Below are positions 1-14,780 of a DNA stretch of 64,000 bases, in pieces; position 1 is the stretch's first letter, and every line of letters begins with the position of its first letter. Source of the DNA: Zygnema cylindricum (lineage: Eukaryota > Streptophyta > Zygnematophyceae > Zygnematales > Zygnemataceae); NCBI GenBank assembly GCA_037447655.1, contig JBBHKE010001155.1:363409-427408 (forward strand). The letters run 5' to 3'. Under the pieces are notes generated by a model, which saw nothing but the letters and a program-made list of their open reading frames with translations, was not told where the DNA came from and did not search any database. The translations under genes and the position numbers were made by a program.

Positions 1-273
1 ATCTTTGCTGAAATATTTCACCTTGAAGTAAAACTTCTTACAGAAATCAGGGAGATTCTACAAATTAAAGTACAGAATGAAATGCAAACTTTGAAGTTTC
101 ATACAGCTGTGAGGAAAAAATTGCTGAAGAAGCCTAACTTTGAAATTGAAATTTCAATAGTTTTTTTCAAAAGTAAAAGCAAGCGAGTCAATCTTGAAGT
201 AAAAGAGTAAGAACTCAAAAGCAATCAAAACAAAGCTTGTGAAAAAAACATAATTGAAGTTAAGACACCTTAC

Positions 274-2544
<2,271 letters not shown>

Positions 2545-3170
2545 GATTTATAGCTAATAATAATAAAGTTTTATCGTCAGAAAAATGATTTTTTGAACAG
2601 AATATTTGGTTGTTTTTGTTGTCCACTTTTTTTTGTTAACTATAAAAGAATGAAACAAAAAGTTGTGATTCCAAATGTATTGGTTGATTTTTGTGCTTTG
2701 TGCAAAACTTTATTTATTTTCCTGGAATTCTTACTATATTAAGACAAATATATGTTTTAGAATTGGAAAACATGGTTTTTTTTTTCAAAATTTAAACAAA
2801 TAAGTTAACACGACTCTAATAAACAAAGGAAAATTTTGTAAGATTTGTATTATAATTTATAGCTTAAAAGTATTGATTTCCATTCAATTTTTGTTTTTTA
2901 TGCTATGCCCTAGCAAATCATGAGTGATTGCATTCACAATTAGTGTGTGTAAAAATCTGTACATTGTGGATTATAAGTTCAACAGAAGATAATTGAAACA
3001 AGTACTTTAAGTTGTTTCCTAAATTGACACGTGTCAGGCTCTCATTCATTATTGGTTTTGCTTTGAGTTTTTGTTTTTGTTTTGGCTTTGGCTTTTCTTG
3101 TCATTTTCTATCTAAAGTTTTTACAGACGAGAGACAGTTGCAAAGGGCACTAAAAAACCCTAGTTAATAT
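2545..3170. other. AT-rich upstream region of the SERK-type gene
   Basis: No coding signal is seen. It should contain the 5' UTR and promoter of the minus-strand gene. A TATAAA lies only about 10 bp above the ATG, too close to be a convincing core promoter. The MITE at 3171-3872 begins about 630 bp upstream of the start codon. Confidence 0.4.
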
Positions 3171-3872
3171 GGTTACATCAGACGAAAAGTGAGGTTTAAT
3201 ACAGAATTTTGTACTTGCCCGTACCATGCCGTACTATATTTTCGTGAGTTTCCTAAAAACAACATTACAGAAAATAAGATTGCGATTCATGCCGTACTAT
3301 ATTTTCGTGAGTTTCCTAAAAACAACATTACAGAAAATAAGATTGCGATTCTCCAAGCATACGGGAGAAGACATCGACCGTCCGATTACATTTTGGTCTT
3401 CATCTGCGAAGCAATCGCTCCATCCGCTTCTGTATTGGTGAACCCACCTCCGCGACAGAACCAGTCAATTCGCTACACCTGGACGATAGACACGTGCGTC
3501 GATGAAAAATGAAAATTTTCACACGTCCCCAAAGTCACGTGCCTTCGGACAAGGTGACCGTAAAATCTTTGCCGAAAAGAAATACGGTTTTTTCCTGAAA
3601 GTCAGCAGAGTGAAGGAGATCTCTGAGGTACATTGACGCGGTACACTTGTGAAGTACACGTACGTAATAACGCAAGTACGGATTTCCATACGAAAATGGT
3701 CGGTTTCCAAATCTTTGACGATTTTAGATATTTGATCGTCAACTACGTGGAACCACTCAAATCAAAACACGTATGTAAAAACTTATTTACAAACGTTACG
3801 CGATGTAACCGAGGCCTCTGTAATACAGAAATTTTGCTGTCCGTACTATTACAGAGACCTCCTGATGTAACC
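3171..3872. mobile_element. Harbinger-like MITE, family M, copy A
   Basis: The ends are inverted: GGTTACATCAG at 3171 and CTGATGTAACC ending at 3872. Length is 702 bp, matching the 703-bp relative at 7526-8228. The sequence just inside the left end (ACGAAAAGTGAGGTT) recurs inverted just inside the right end of the element at 6419-7158, which links the two. Flanks read TAT and ATA, so the target duplication is not clean. No transposase coding is visible. The right half recurs at 11661-12000. Confidence 0.7.
3225..3350. repeat. Perfect 63-bp tandem duplication
   Basis: Bases 3225-3287 and 3288-3350 read identically. The unit is a multiple of three, so it leaves an open frame open. It lies inside MITE copy A, is probably recent, and gives no evidence of a gene. 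Confidence 0.95.
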
Positions 3873-6418
3873 ATACCCTAACTCTTGCAGTATCAGGGAT
3901 TCAAAAGATACAGTGCGCACTGTATCTTTATCTGAGAAGTGAGCCAGTTCTATGTGCATAAAAACATGACAGTTTCGTTCTATACAAGTTTTAAAATCTT
4001 AATCTGCGCGGTTAAATGCTGTGATTTGTGTCGCTTCTTAGATCCGCGCCACCGACCACTTTCATTTCGTACGGAAATTACAAGCATATTATGTACTGCA
4101 GCAATGAGTTGTGGAACACTTAACTTCCAGTTTTATGCATAATAGCGTTCTTGTCTTGTAATTTACTGTAATCCATGAAAGGTTCGCTATCGTACGAAGC
4201 ATGGGCGTTACATGCAGTTGGAAACCTAAATTCTGCAATCAAGAAAAAATTAAGAAATCTTGCTGACAAAAAAAATCCAGACTGGGCGAATCTTTTTTTA
4301 GCATTCCCCGTAACAAAAGGCCAAATTTGAGGTTACTTCCCGGGCAGTCTTGAGAAGTAACCTGGGCCGTCCGTTTGCATTCTCCTATTGGATATCCCAT
4401 ATTTTGGACGTGAGAAGATTCTCCCGCACTCCTCGAGCTCCGCAGAGGGTGTGGACCAATCATGTTCAAGATACGCTAAGGGTACAGCCAAATCGTGTTG
4501 TAGTCAGCGGCTCCTGGGAGCGTGTGGGCCTCGGCGCAACTTTGGAACCTTAACAGCCCCGGCTAAACGCCTAACTGCTAACTCGAAAAAGGTGACGTCT
4601 TCGGGATCTCAGGCGGCAAGACTCAAGAGTAAAGCGGTCAGTTTGTGGCCATTTGCGGCCATCTGCAGTTATTACTTTTGACGTATCAACATAGACATGC
4701 CAGTGGATCCGTATCCGTATCTAACCACTTCTTGGCCGCAGTCATTCCTGGGATTCTGTAAGTACAGTACTGTAGCTTGCACAGCAATATACTTTTGTAT
4801 TTTGTCGTTAGCACCAGAAGGGACAAAAATTTAGTTTTGGCCTGCACTTATCATGCCGCCATCGGTGGCCAGCGCATGACTGGGCATCAGTTGCAGATCG
4901 GACGGCCGGCGGAATTTTGGATGAGTCCGCGGTCAATGTCAGCATGATTCTGGGTCAAACTGCCCAGAGCTGTACGTCATGTGAATCACGCAATCCAGCA
5001 AGAGAACCATAAATTACAGGTAATAACCAGCCAGGTGACGCCTATTTTGTTCTGCTGTCAACTTTCCGTCATTTAAGGCCGTAGTATCCGCAAATCTTAT
5101 TTTTATCTCAATTGGATCGTGGTATTGCGGCAACTAGGAAACAGCCAACGCTTGGCTTCTCCACGTATCAAATTTTGAAAGAAAAAAGATTTCATACGGT
5201 GTACAGTCAGCGCCAGCGTTTCGATTCGCCAAACAAAGTGATCATGCACCGACATAGGCAATGCAACCGTAGCTTTAGCAGGTTTAGCGAGACTTTTTTT
5301 GTCTTGTAGCGTGCTCTGCGCACGTGTTTTACGGTTCTCCACTGTCCGGAAACAAAGGTCGTGACATATAGTTTTCTGACATTTTTAGACGTCATCTTTT
5401 TATGACGCTGTAGTGTGTAGACGTTTGGTTTTATGACATCGTCAACGTCATGCTTATTTGAGACAACTGTCGACGCCGCTAATTTTGGAACTATCCAAAA
5501 CAAGGCTGCCCGATTTCGTTTTTTTGTCTCTTTTCTCTCAACTTGCCACCAAATTCCGTGCGCAAAAAGTCTATAATTATATTTTTTAGCTTTTTACAGA
5601 TCCTTCTCGTACGAAATCGTCGTGTTTCATTCGTGGAAGCGGCAGTGTGAGAGTGAGTGGGAAGGGAGTGGGGGAAGGCGACAGCGGCGCGAAGAATTTT
5701 GCTACGAAACGACAAGAAATGACACGGAAGGTCCGCGGCTCCTGTAATACAGGGAGAAAAAATGGCGTGTACTTTCGCACGAGCAAACCTGATAAAATCT
5801 GTGATGCTTCTGAAGGAGGTACAAGTGATAAAGGCTGTCATGAGCTGGTATGCCGTGGCGACGTATCAGAAATTAAAGACGACAAAATAAATTACATATT
5901 TATGTACATGATGACGCATGCTGTTTTTTTGTAGGGTAGAATATTTCGCGGCGGCGGTCAATTTTTAAAGAAAACGAAAAAAAAATAGCCTTAATTATTA
6001 TGCGCATGAGAACATACCCTAAGCTGTCCCTAAACTAGATCCATAAAAGGACAGAAATGCTGGCACAGAGTTTTGCTGCGGCTGCCACTCAAATCTGAAA
6101 TCTGATTTCTTGTTTCTTGTGAGGAGTCGTCAGGCGTCCGTACGGTTCACCCGTGAACTGACAATCTGACGGAAATGTCAGGTTGGGAGGTTATGAAAGA
6201 CGGCCGGCAAATGTGCATGTTTCCGCCGGCGAGTCTGATTTCCTAAACGTTTATCAAAATGTTATTCCAGCCAGTGTTGGGTTTTCAACGCCAAACTAAA
6301 AAACGTTTTACGATAAAACCTTATTTAAACGTTTTAACTCGAAAATAATTGTTGAGATTAACGTTTTTTAAATTTTTGCAGCATAACTGATATAATCCTC
6401 AAGAATCAAATTGCGTAA
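3873..6418. other. Intergenic DNA, no gene recognised; relic of family P
   Basis: Only short open frames without recognisable domains. The stretch 5440-5710 (GACAACTGTCGACG, then CGATTTCGTTTTTT, then AGTGTGAGAGTGAG) parallels the interiors of the Harbinger-like elements at 20883-22540 and 41486-42562. It is probably an old copy without visible termini. Confidence 0.4.
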
Positions 6419-7158
6419 GGGTGGCGTTCCATCAGGAAATTCTGTAATCGTACGAACAACATTACAGAATGCTACATTTTGAACGATGTTCTCTCGTGCA
6501 GAGTCTGTAATCCACGTGCTCAGAAATGAGTGGTACCACGTAAGATAAGATCCTATATTGAAAATCGTCAAATATTTTTTACACCGACCAACTTCAACTC
6601 GAAATCGTCATTTGCATACCATGTAGATGCTGACCAGGGCATCATACCACACACATTTTGTACTTTTTGCAAACGCTTGTCAGATGCCAGCTCATTATTT
6701 TTAGGGTTTCTGCTTTTTCGCGTGACGAATGAGCGCATCCACAAATAGTGTGACGAATGGCCGGTAACAAAAATAGCGCAACGAAAGCTCGTTACGAGAT
6801 CACTTTCGTGATTTCCGTTGAATTTTTGAATGCATATATCATGTGCGAATTTTTTCGATTTCCGTTGGTTTGCCGTCGTGACACGTACATTCATTATCCA
6901 GCGTGTCGCAGCTCAATATTTTCTCGAAATGGTGATGTACCTCCTCGAAGTACATCACCATTTACAGAAACTTTCGAAGCGAATGCTTTGCGAAAAAACA
7001 TCCAACGGTCATTGCTACCTCCCAGATCTTTAGAGAATATTGGGAAGATTCTCTGTAATGTTGTTCGCGTATAAAAACAAAATAAGAGGTACAGCGTAGT
7101 ACGGATAGGTCCGGATTTCTGTAAACAACCTCACTTTTCGTATGATATAACGCCACCC
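6419..7158. mobile_element. Harbinger-like MITE, family M, copy 2
   Basis: Left end TAA|GGGTGGCGTTCCATCAGG and right end TATAACGCCACCC|TTA give a TIR beginning GGGTGGCGTT. The 3-bp flanks are TAA and TTA, consistent with the TWA target preference of PIF/Harbinger elements. Length is 740 bp. A further inverted pair lies inside (GAACAACATTACAGA near 6452 and its complement near 7055). A hairpin with 14-bp arms sits at 6927-6940 and 6950-6963. No transposase is visible. Confidence 0.7.
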
Positions 7159-7525
7159 TTATTGAACGAAACAAACAAAAATGTGAATATGCGTAAAGGC
7201 ATTTTATGAAATACACAAATTTCTTTTTAAATCTCCACAAAATACTCCAGAAAATCAGAAATACTACAGAAATAGGAATTCCCTCATGGTCATTGTGACA
7301 AAAGTCACAGAGGATCTTCTCCACCAATCTTGACTCCTTGCTGACATAATCTGACTGACAAACATCAAACCCTAATTCTCCAATAGTGCGCCGCCTAGTT
7401 TCCTCCGCCAAACTGCCAACTTGGCACTAGACGAACCGTCACAAAGAAACAGCTACCATACACGAAGAAAGTACAATACTGTACTGTACTCTCTCTCTAA
7501 AATTCTCTCCGTGAATTTCGGATAA

Positions 7526-8228
7526 GGGTAAGGTTCCATAAGAGAAAAAATGTCGTTGTTTACTGAAAGCCGTACTGTTTCGTACAGTGTCGTACCAGAA
7601 AAAATAAAATGTAAAAAAACAAGCCTACTGAATGAGGGATTTGATTCTCCACGTTTATAGGCCTAAACGTGGACCGTCGGATGCATGATTGAATACGCCA
7701 TCGTTTAACACTTTCAGTTCTCAACAAGTGACCCGTAGTAGGTCGATTCTAAGCGCCTGAACGTGTAGCATCGTGCCTCGTGGATAAGGCAACAAATATC
7801 CACGACGACCGCGCGACCAAGTGGGTACACGTCGTATAGGACATGTGCCTTCCGCCAGGGAGGATGCGAGGCCACCGGAAGCCGCAAGAAAATCCTTCAC
7901 GGAGGATATTGTTTCACGCTTCAGTTGTCATCCACTAACTATTTTGACATATTTGTATGTTTTTACAAATCTTAAGTTTCGTCTACCCATACATATTTTA
8001 TTCAATACGTCGTACGAGTCACTTTTTTCCTTCGTTGGTACAAATATGTGGTCACAATTCGTTGTCAGAGATTCTCTGAAGATTATCATAATCGTATCCA
8101 TCTATTAAGTGGACCAATCAAAGTGTGCTACGCAAATGAAATGTTGGTTAGTGACCCGACACAATGGAACGATGGCTCAGTAAATGAATTTTCGACGTTT
8201 ACTGAGACCGCCTAATGGAACAACGCTC
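7526..8228. mobile_element. Harbinger-like MITE, family M, copy 3
   Basis: Flanked on both sides by TAA (7523-7525 and 8229-8231). Left end GGGTAAGGTTCCATAAG, right end CCTAATGGAACAACGCTC. It aligns along its length with the element at 27418-28849 once that copy's two insertions are removed. A near-palindrome CCACGTTTA/TAAACGTGG lies around 7650-7672. Non-autonomous, no coding. Confidence 0.7.
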
Positions 8229-8402
8229 TAAGATTAAGGACGTACGCTGAATACGCAAACATTGAAAAACTGTGAATCACTGATATACCCGATTATTGAA
8301 TCTGTTACAACAATATTCCTGTATTTTAGTTTTTTACACACGGATGTACTCCATCCAATAGCCTAGTTAGATCCCACGTATCTAGCGAAAGTTATTACAG
8401 TA

Positions 8403-8986
8403 CACCGCGAATCGTTATTAGCGCTATGAACTCTATATTGGAGCCCCCAAATTTTGATTCCAAAACTCGAAATAGAATTAATAATACCAAATTTTCTGTT
8501 ACATTAATTACGTTTCTAGAGAATGTGCGTTTATAATTATAATTTATGATATTATTGAATAGTGTGGTGTACGGACGTGTCAATCCGTACAAAATGGTAC
8601 TTATTAAGTAGAAAAGTACGAAAATTGGATTAAAATAATTGCGATCGCATGTAAAACTGTGCTCAGAATAAAAGACAGGATGAGATCGTACCTATTTTAG
8701 TGTAAAAATATCTGTGGCGTAATAATTATTCGCGCGAACACCCAAATTAGAGTTATAAAAAAATTAGAGTCAAAGGACGCAACAGTGTACGATTTATCAA
8801 ATTTTGTACTTTTACCTATTTTACCGTGAAGATCCTGATGGCAGATCCGTAGTACTAAAATTAGAATTACAGATCAATTAGAGTTAAACTTTTTTTTCAA
8901 AAAAAGTAGAAATCGTATTTAGTGTTAATAATCCTAATTAATTTTTAACACTAATAATTTCTCAACGCTAATAACGATTCACGGTG
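8403..8986. mobile_element. MITE family E, long form (copy E1)
   Basis: Terminal inverted repeats CACCGCGAATCGTTATTAG at 8403 and CTAATAACGATTCACGGTG ending at 8986, with TA on both sides. Length is 584 bp. No coding. The same termini recur at least eight times in the window. A TA target would suit a Tc1/mariner-type source, but no transposase is present to confirm the superfamily. Confidence 0.75.
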
Positions 8987-10130
8987 TAGTGTGCGTCAGA
9001 AAATGTACGGGAGAGGACTACCGTACAGCGCCTATCGTTATTGTAGTATTGATGGGCGGTCAATAAATTACACGTGTCTTCAGCATGTCAGACATCACCC
9101 CATCCGTATGATCGTATTTAAAACTCACGATTTTCACGCAAAGGTTTCCTTAACAAAGAAATATTCGATTATGAAACGATTGCGCCAGTTGTGTTCAAAA
9201 AAGACAAACACATATTTTGTAATACGACATTAATATTTTGTGAACCGTATCTAATTTTAGCCATTCTTAATTCGTAACGTGGCAAAATAAAACTAAAAAA
9301 ACGACCTAGAAAAACAAAACCGAATACTTTTTCTCCCGTGTTTTACGCGGCGCTTTTCTGGCATTAATTCCAGAATTTGTGCGAACCGGATTCCTTCTTG
9401 AGACAGCCAATGACGTTCCTCATTTTTCCGCTGGAATTTCACTCATTCGGTGTATCCTGTCAAATATTCTTCCCATAAACGACACGTGTAATAAATAGCA
9501 GATCCGCCCGATTTTTCCGCTAACATCACAATCATTGAGATTTTGCGGGTGAATCTTTGCGCCTCATCGCGCTTTTCGAAGGAGACTCCAACACGATACG
9601 CAAATGGTCCACGTGGATCCCAACCATTATGTCGATGGCCAATGAGCTGACATTCCAAATCACTAGGGCATCGACCTGTCTTCCAGATACGACAACTGGC
9701 ATTAATGTCCTGCCACGGTGTAAAGGACGTATCTGATCAAAACAGCCGCAATGCGCAAATATGGAAAGAAAAATATCCGGTGGCACGTCAAAGCCAGTTG
9801 TCTGCAAGCGGGCAGCTTCTTGTGCGAACCGCCAATTTCACTAAGCGGTAACCGACCTGCCGCCGACTAGAAACTGCCGCCGAAAGTGGCGATCACCGGC
9901 AGTTGAGATCTACAGAATCAATGTTTCATTTTACATTCCTACCGCCGCCAATTCGGAATTCCGAGTTCCTACGAAAATTTCAACCGATACAGTGCATCAC
10001 ACCTTTTTTGGAAAAAAACAAAATTGGACGGACGATAAAAAAGACCCCTCGGACGTCCGTTTAAAGAGGTAGCATGAACCCCGTGATTCGCGGCTCGAAG
10101 GTCTTTTACTTGGCACAAAATACAAATCTA
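8987..10130. other. Intergenic DNA, no recognisable gene
   Basis: Short open frames on the minus strand (9443-9658, 9532-9807) show no domain I recognise and overlap each other. GCCGCC-rich patches occur around 9830-9960. I see no termini that would define a mobile element. Confidence 0.4.
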
Positions 10131-10680
10131 CACCGTCAATCTCTATTAGAGTACATGACGCCAATTCGGTGCCCATTTTTCAAAAAAAAAAACCTTAAAT
10201 ACAATCCATAATTCTATTTTTTCCATTATTCTAATTAGGGTTTCATTTCAATTAACGCTAATAATGGAAGTACATCTCAATGGAAATAGTGTGGCGTACG
10301 GAAAGGATATCTCTGTACGAAATGGTACTTTTTGAATTACAAAGGCATAAAAAGACACTTAACATTATTGCACACACAGGTGAATGTGCACTGGAAGAAA
10401 GAGACGCAAACTCGTCGAAAAAAATCACGTTCTCATATGTTCGTCCGTCGACCGTGTGAACAACAAGACGGCGTACGAATTATCAGAATTTGTACGGATA
10501 CACAGATTACTATAGACATTTTAAGGGCGGGTATTTATTATTCTGAACAACCCAAATTACAGTTAGTGATTAATTAGTATAAATATTTTTTTTCAAAAAA
10601 AAATAATTCCCGATTAGTGTTAATAACACTAATTATTTTTTAGGCTTTTTATTCCTTTACTCTAATAGCGATTGACGGTG
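10131..10680. mobile_element. MITE family E, copy E2
   Basis: CACCGTCAATCTCTATTAG at 10131 and CTAATAGCGATTGACGGTG ending at 10680, with TA on both sides; 550 bp. It abuts copy E3, separated by only seven bases. Confidence 0.75.
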
Positions 10681-10687
10681 TACTGTA

Positions 10688-11223
10688 CACCGCCAGTCGT
10701 TATTAGCGTGTAAATTTTTTTAGCGTATAAAAATAATTACCGTGGTGTACGCTATTTAAGAATTTGAAATTTTTGGAAAAAGTCATATATTCTAATTGTT
10801 TGATTATGGTAATTAGGATCTTTGAAAAACAAAATGTCGGTCGCAAACATGCTTACACTAATATAGGTTTTCGTACAAAATCTGACGAATTGTATACAAA
10901 TCGTACATTCACACGATCGAAACGCGACTATCACGAATATGTGCGAGCAGGATTTTTTACGACCTGGTTTTTTTTCCTTTATATAACGCACATTCTCATG
11001 CGTCCGCGGTTACTAAAACTAATTTATTGTCCTTTCTAACTTAAAAAGGTACATGTATGTACGGTCTGACACAGACTGTACACCACTCTATTTAAGAGAC
11101 AACGTACTGAAAATTACCCTAAAGATAATAAAGAAAAAAATAGAATGAACTATGTTAATAGAGAATTAAAAAAAAAAAACGGGACGGAATTACCTTACAC
11201 AACGCTAATAACGATTGGCGGTG
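10688..11223. mobile_element. MITE family E, copy E3
   Basis: CACCGCCAGTCGTTATTAG at 10688 and CTAATAACGATTGGCGGTG ending at 11223, with TA flanks; 536 bp. A close relative starts at 57443 and is cut by the second assembly gap. An open frame inside (10764-11039) is shared with that copy only because the DNA is similar; the frames diverge by indels. Confidence 0.78.
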
Positions 11224-11287
11224 TACTGTCATTTACCAATATAACACTAATTTTGGTACACATTCCCACAGTGTAGCACATACTATA

Positions 11288-11483
11288 CCAATATCGTTAT
11301 TAGCGTTGAAAAATTATTAGTGTAAAGAAAAAATTCGAGTCATTCATTCTAATTTAGTGACGGGAGACGTGGCAGATTATGGTACACGTCCTTAAATAGT
11401 GTAGTTTATTCTATTTAAGGTACTAATGTCAAAAATTTGGGGTGCCGATATAGAGTTCATAACGTTAATAACGATTCGCGGTG
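11288..11483. mobile_element. MITE family E, short form (copy E5)
   Basis: Degenerate left end CCAATATCGTTATTAGCG and right end ATAACGATTCGCGGTG, TA on both sides, 196 bp. It matches the size of the short copy at 27513-27703. Confidence 0.6.
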
Positions 11484-11485
11484 TA

Positions 11486-12313
11486 GTGTTGGGTATCGAG
11501 GACCGTTTGCCCATATTCGATATATATCAAATTTCAGGTACCCGATAATCGATATATCGCTTTGATATATTGAATTTCAAAATATCGCGATATATCGCCA
11601 ATATATCGTATCGTTGATATATATCGAAGCTAAAAAAAAAAAAAATCCCACAGGTTTTCAAAGTCTCGTGACTTTGGACAAAGTGATTGTAAAATCTTTG
11701 CCGGAAAGAAATACGGTTTTTTCCTGAAAGTCAGCAAAGTGAAGGAGATCTATGAGGTACATTGACGAGGTACACTTGTGAAGTACACGTACGTCATACT
11801 CAAGTACGATTTTCCAGACGAGAAAGGTCGGTTTCTAGATATTCGATGATTTTTGAGATTTTGTAGTGAGCTTGCGTGGAACCACTCATATCAGAACACA
11901 TATGTAAAACTTTTTGACAAAAGATACGCGATGTACCTGAGGCCTCCGTAACACATAAATTTTGTTGTCCGTACTATTACAGAGACCTCCTCGTGTAACC
12001 ATACCTCAAATAAATAATCATTACAATTTCATAATTAGTACTTTTTTGTCGGTTACATTTTGCGGCGTCTACCTTTAAGTCACGGAACAAAAATCACGGC
12101 GTACGTGGCGTATTAGACAATTTGACTTTTTCGCTAAAATAACATATTATATAAAAAAGTAAAAATAAAAAATAAAAAATACTATATATCGCGATATATA
12201 TCGTGATAATTTATGCCGGTCTTGGTACGATATATCGAGGATCCTGCTCGATCGATATTCGATATATCGAATATCGAGATTATCGCGATATGAAATTACC
12301 CGATACCCAACAC
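11486..12313. mobile_element. Non-autonomous DNA element, family H, copy 1
   Basis: Ends GTGTTGGGTATCG and CGATACCCAACAC are perfect inverted repeats, with TA outside both. The interior near both ends is rich in CGATATATCG-like motifs. If the TA is counted in the end, TAGTGTTGGG resembles a hAT terminus, but I see no 8-bp duplication. The left end directly abuts copy E5. A fragment of family M (11661-12000) is nested inside. Confidence 0.6.
11661..12000. mobile_element. Fragment of MITE family M (relative of copy A) nested in the family H element
   Basis: Closely parallels 3520-3872: the same AAAATCTTTGCCG, CCTGAAAGTCAGCA and ATTACAGAGACCTCCT blocks in the same order, ending at the same GTGTAACC terminus. 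The left half of the element is missing. Confidence 0.7.
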
Positions 12314-12338
12314 TAACACATATAACATTCGTTTAGTT

Positions 12339-12976
12339 CATAGTTCAAAAATAGGCGTTTTTTTGGTAGGCCTTTGGTAGGCGCACAAAACTTGACACTA
12401 AACTCGCGTAGAGTAGGCATATTGTATGGGTGTGAGTTGCAAACACTCTTGTACGATCGTACGAATATGACATATGATCATAGTACAACGCACGCCACCT
12501 GAGGAATTTTTTTAGCAAACTGACGTGGCGTAGGATGACATTCCGCCGGAAAAAAAACCCGGAAAAAAAAAAAAAGGCGGACGGGCATCCTGGTTGGTCA
12601 ATTTGAGGCTTTATTTAGTGTGTCCTTCAAAATTGCAGACGCTAATATGACAAGTTGTCCTATTGTAAGTTGTGTTATGGGCTTTTCATGTGATCATCTT
12701 AAGATCGGTACTTTGATCAGCGACCGTCTGATCGTCCAAATCTGACGGTTGAAATAAAAAACACCTCAAAATTCAAAAAAAAAATATTTTTTGTTCGATT
12801 CTTTTTCAAAATTTAGACATGCCGTTTTATTCTGTATCGATCGATGTGCAACTCAACCCTCTTAACCTTTTTTTTCATTTTTGGACCAATACAATATGGG
12901 TCTTAAGGGCATATTGTATGTTTTGCATACAATAGACATACTGTATGGGCCTACTTTCACCTACTTTTGAACTATG
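12339..12976. mobile_element. hAT-like MITE, family T, copy 1
   Basis: Ends CATAGTTCAAAAATAGG and CCTACTTTTGAACTATG are inverted repeats, flanked by a perfect 8-bp direct repeat GTTTAGTT (12331-12338 and 12977-12984). An 8-bp duplication is the hAT signature. The second copy at 27990-28550 also has an 8-bp duplication. No transposase coding. Confidence 0.82.
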
Positions 12977-14525
12977 GTTTAGTTCGACGGTCGAACATGT
13001 GTGTTGTTTTTTAAGATTTAGTTTCGTGCGTACGTGAAATTTGGTGCGCACGCGACGTTTCGTGCGTATATATTTACCTGATGTAATGTGGAGGTTTGAA
13101 GAGATTTGTGGACCGGGGGAGTAAGTGTACGAGTGAAATTAATATGTCGTAAACAACAATTGAGTGGTGCGGAGCGCGCTGGAAAATGGACGGCGGATCG
13201 CGAAGCGATCTGTTACGAAATGTTTGAAATATTTTAATATGTACGCCAACAGTTCGGAGCGTCATATTTGGATAATTGTACTTTATTTGTGACACGCCAG
13301 ATTTATTGCAAATGACGTGGTTACGGTACGGTTTGATTTGGATGACATGATGTCGTTTCGTCAAGTGAATTTTTGTTATGATTTTTGTGACCACGCGGCG
13401 CGACATCGAAGGTTCTGAATAAGAGTTACGGACGACGGAAAAAGGCCGCCGCTATTTATCAACTAGTGAGGATGCGAAAATGCGTCAGTCACACGATGTA
13501 TACTTTTGGACGTTCCGGATGCTTTGACAAAATTTGATGACTCACGTTTACTTACTCAAACATACGATTTGGTGTCGGTGTAAATATTTGGAGTAACATT
13601 GTTTTGTCTTTTGAATTATTATAAACTACACCGTCGATCGTATTTAGCGTGTATGTTTTTTTTGTCTCTTAAAACATCTTTTATCCGTACATACATGTCG
13701 GATTGTGGATATGACGGTTGAGATTGAAAGGTAAGATTCTCAGCTATCGATTGCAGGTCTCAAATTGAAACAAATGCGTGTCACGTCACATAAAATGGAA
13801 GTGGATCCAAAACGTGAGAATTCCCTAAAAGGCATTTTCTTCAAATAAAAAATTAGCCCTAAAAAAACACCACAAATTTGTATGATCCACCATGGGAAAA
13901 AACAAATAAACAAACAAACCAACAAAAATTCAAACGATACGAGAAATTCAATAGATTCTTGAATTTCGTGTTAAACCTTTTTACATTTCTTCACGAAAAA
14001 TACATAAGAGAAAAAAAAAGTTTTATTTTTTGCATGGAAAGGACTAACTACAAGCTTTCTTCATAATTTTTGGAGTTACTTTCTCGGCAAAAAAAAAATG
14101 TAATTAACTAAATGACGGGAAAATAAAACTAAAAAAACCTTAAAATGTTAAATGATCCCTAATGTTTTATGCAACAAGTGGAAATGACTACAAATTAACA
14201 ACAAAATCCTCTCTAAAAAAGTAACATCCCAAAATAATGTTAACAAGGAGCTCAAATAAATAAATAATTATTACACCACAAAAAAAAAGGATAAAACATT
14301 ACTAAATAGTGGATCACAAATTCAGTAATGCATTTTTTTCAGATTCGTAAAATGACAATTTCCTCCTCTTTAGTGCCTCCCTACTAAAATCTCCATAATG
14401 ACGACTTGTTTCTATTAGGAAAATACAAACAAAAAAGGGGGAGGGGGAGGGAAGGGGAGAAAGAAATATCTATAGGAGATATCATTTTCCTCCTCGGATT
14501 ATCTTTAGAAGTGCCACCGCCTGCA

Positions 14526-14780
14526 AAAAACAATGACAAAAACAAAAAACAAGAACAAAAATCATATAAGAACAGCAATAACAATAACAGTACCAAAAAC
14601 AATAAGAACAACAGCAACAATGAAAGCAATAACAATAACAACAAGAACAATAAGAACAAAAAGAGAAAAAAAACAAACAAACAAACAAAAGAAGAAATGA
14701 GAACAATAAGAACAAAAAGCAAAACAATAAGAAAAAAAATAAGAATAACTATAAAAATAAGAATACTAATATGAGCAACA
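14526..14780. repeat. Low-complexity AAC/AAT-rich tract
   Basis: Plus strand consists of runs of AACAAT, AAGAAC and AACAAC. This creates long open frames of Leu/Phe on one strand and Asn/Lys on the other, which are composition artefacts. Confidence 0.85.

Noticed and set aside
10764-11039. Open frame shared with 57519-57773 as a possible transposon gene
   Set aside because: The two frames are similar only because they lie in copies of one MITE. They diverge by frameshifts and show no transposase motif.
14290-14400. Candidate last exon of the U-box gene on the minus strand (ALKRRKLSF...LLNL-stop)
   Set aside because: The acceptor is weak and the peptide lacks the expected Leu-rich tail directly after GKAK, so I left the last exon unplaced.
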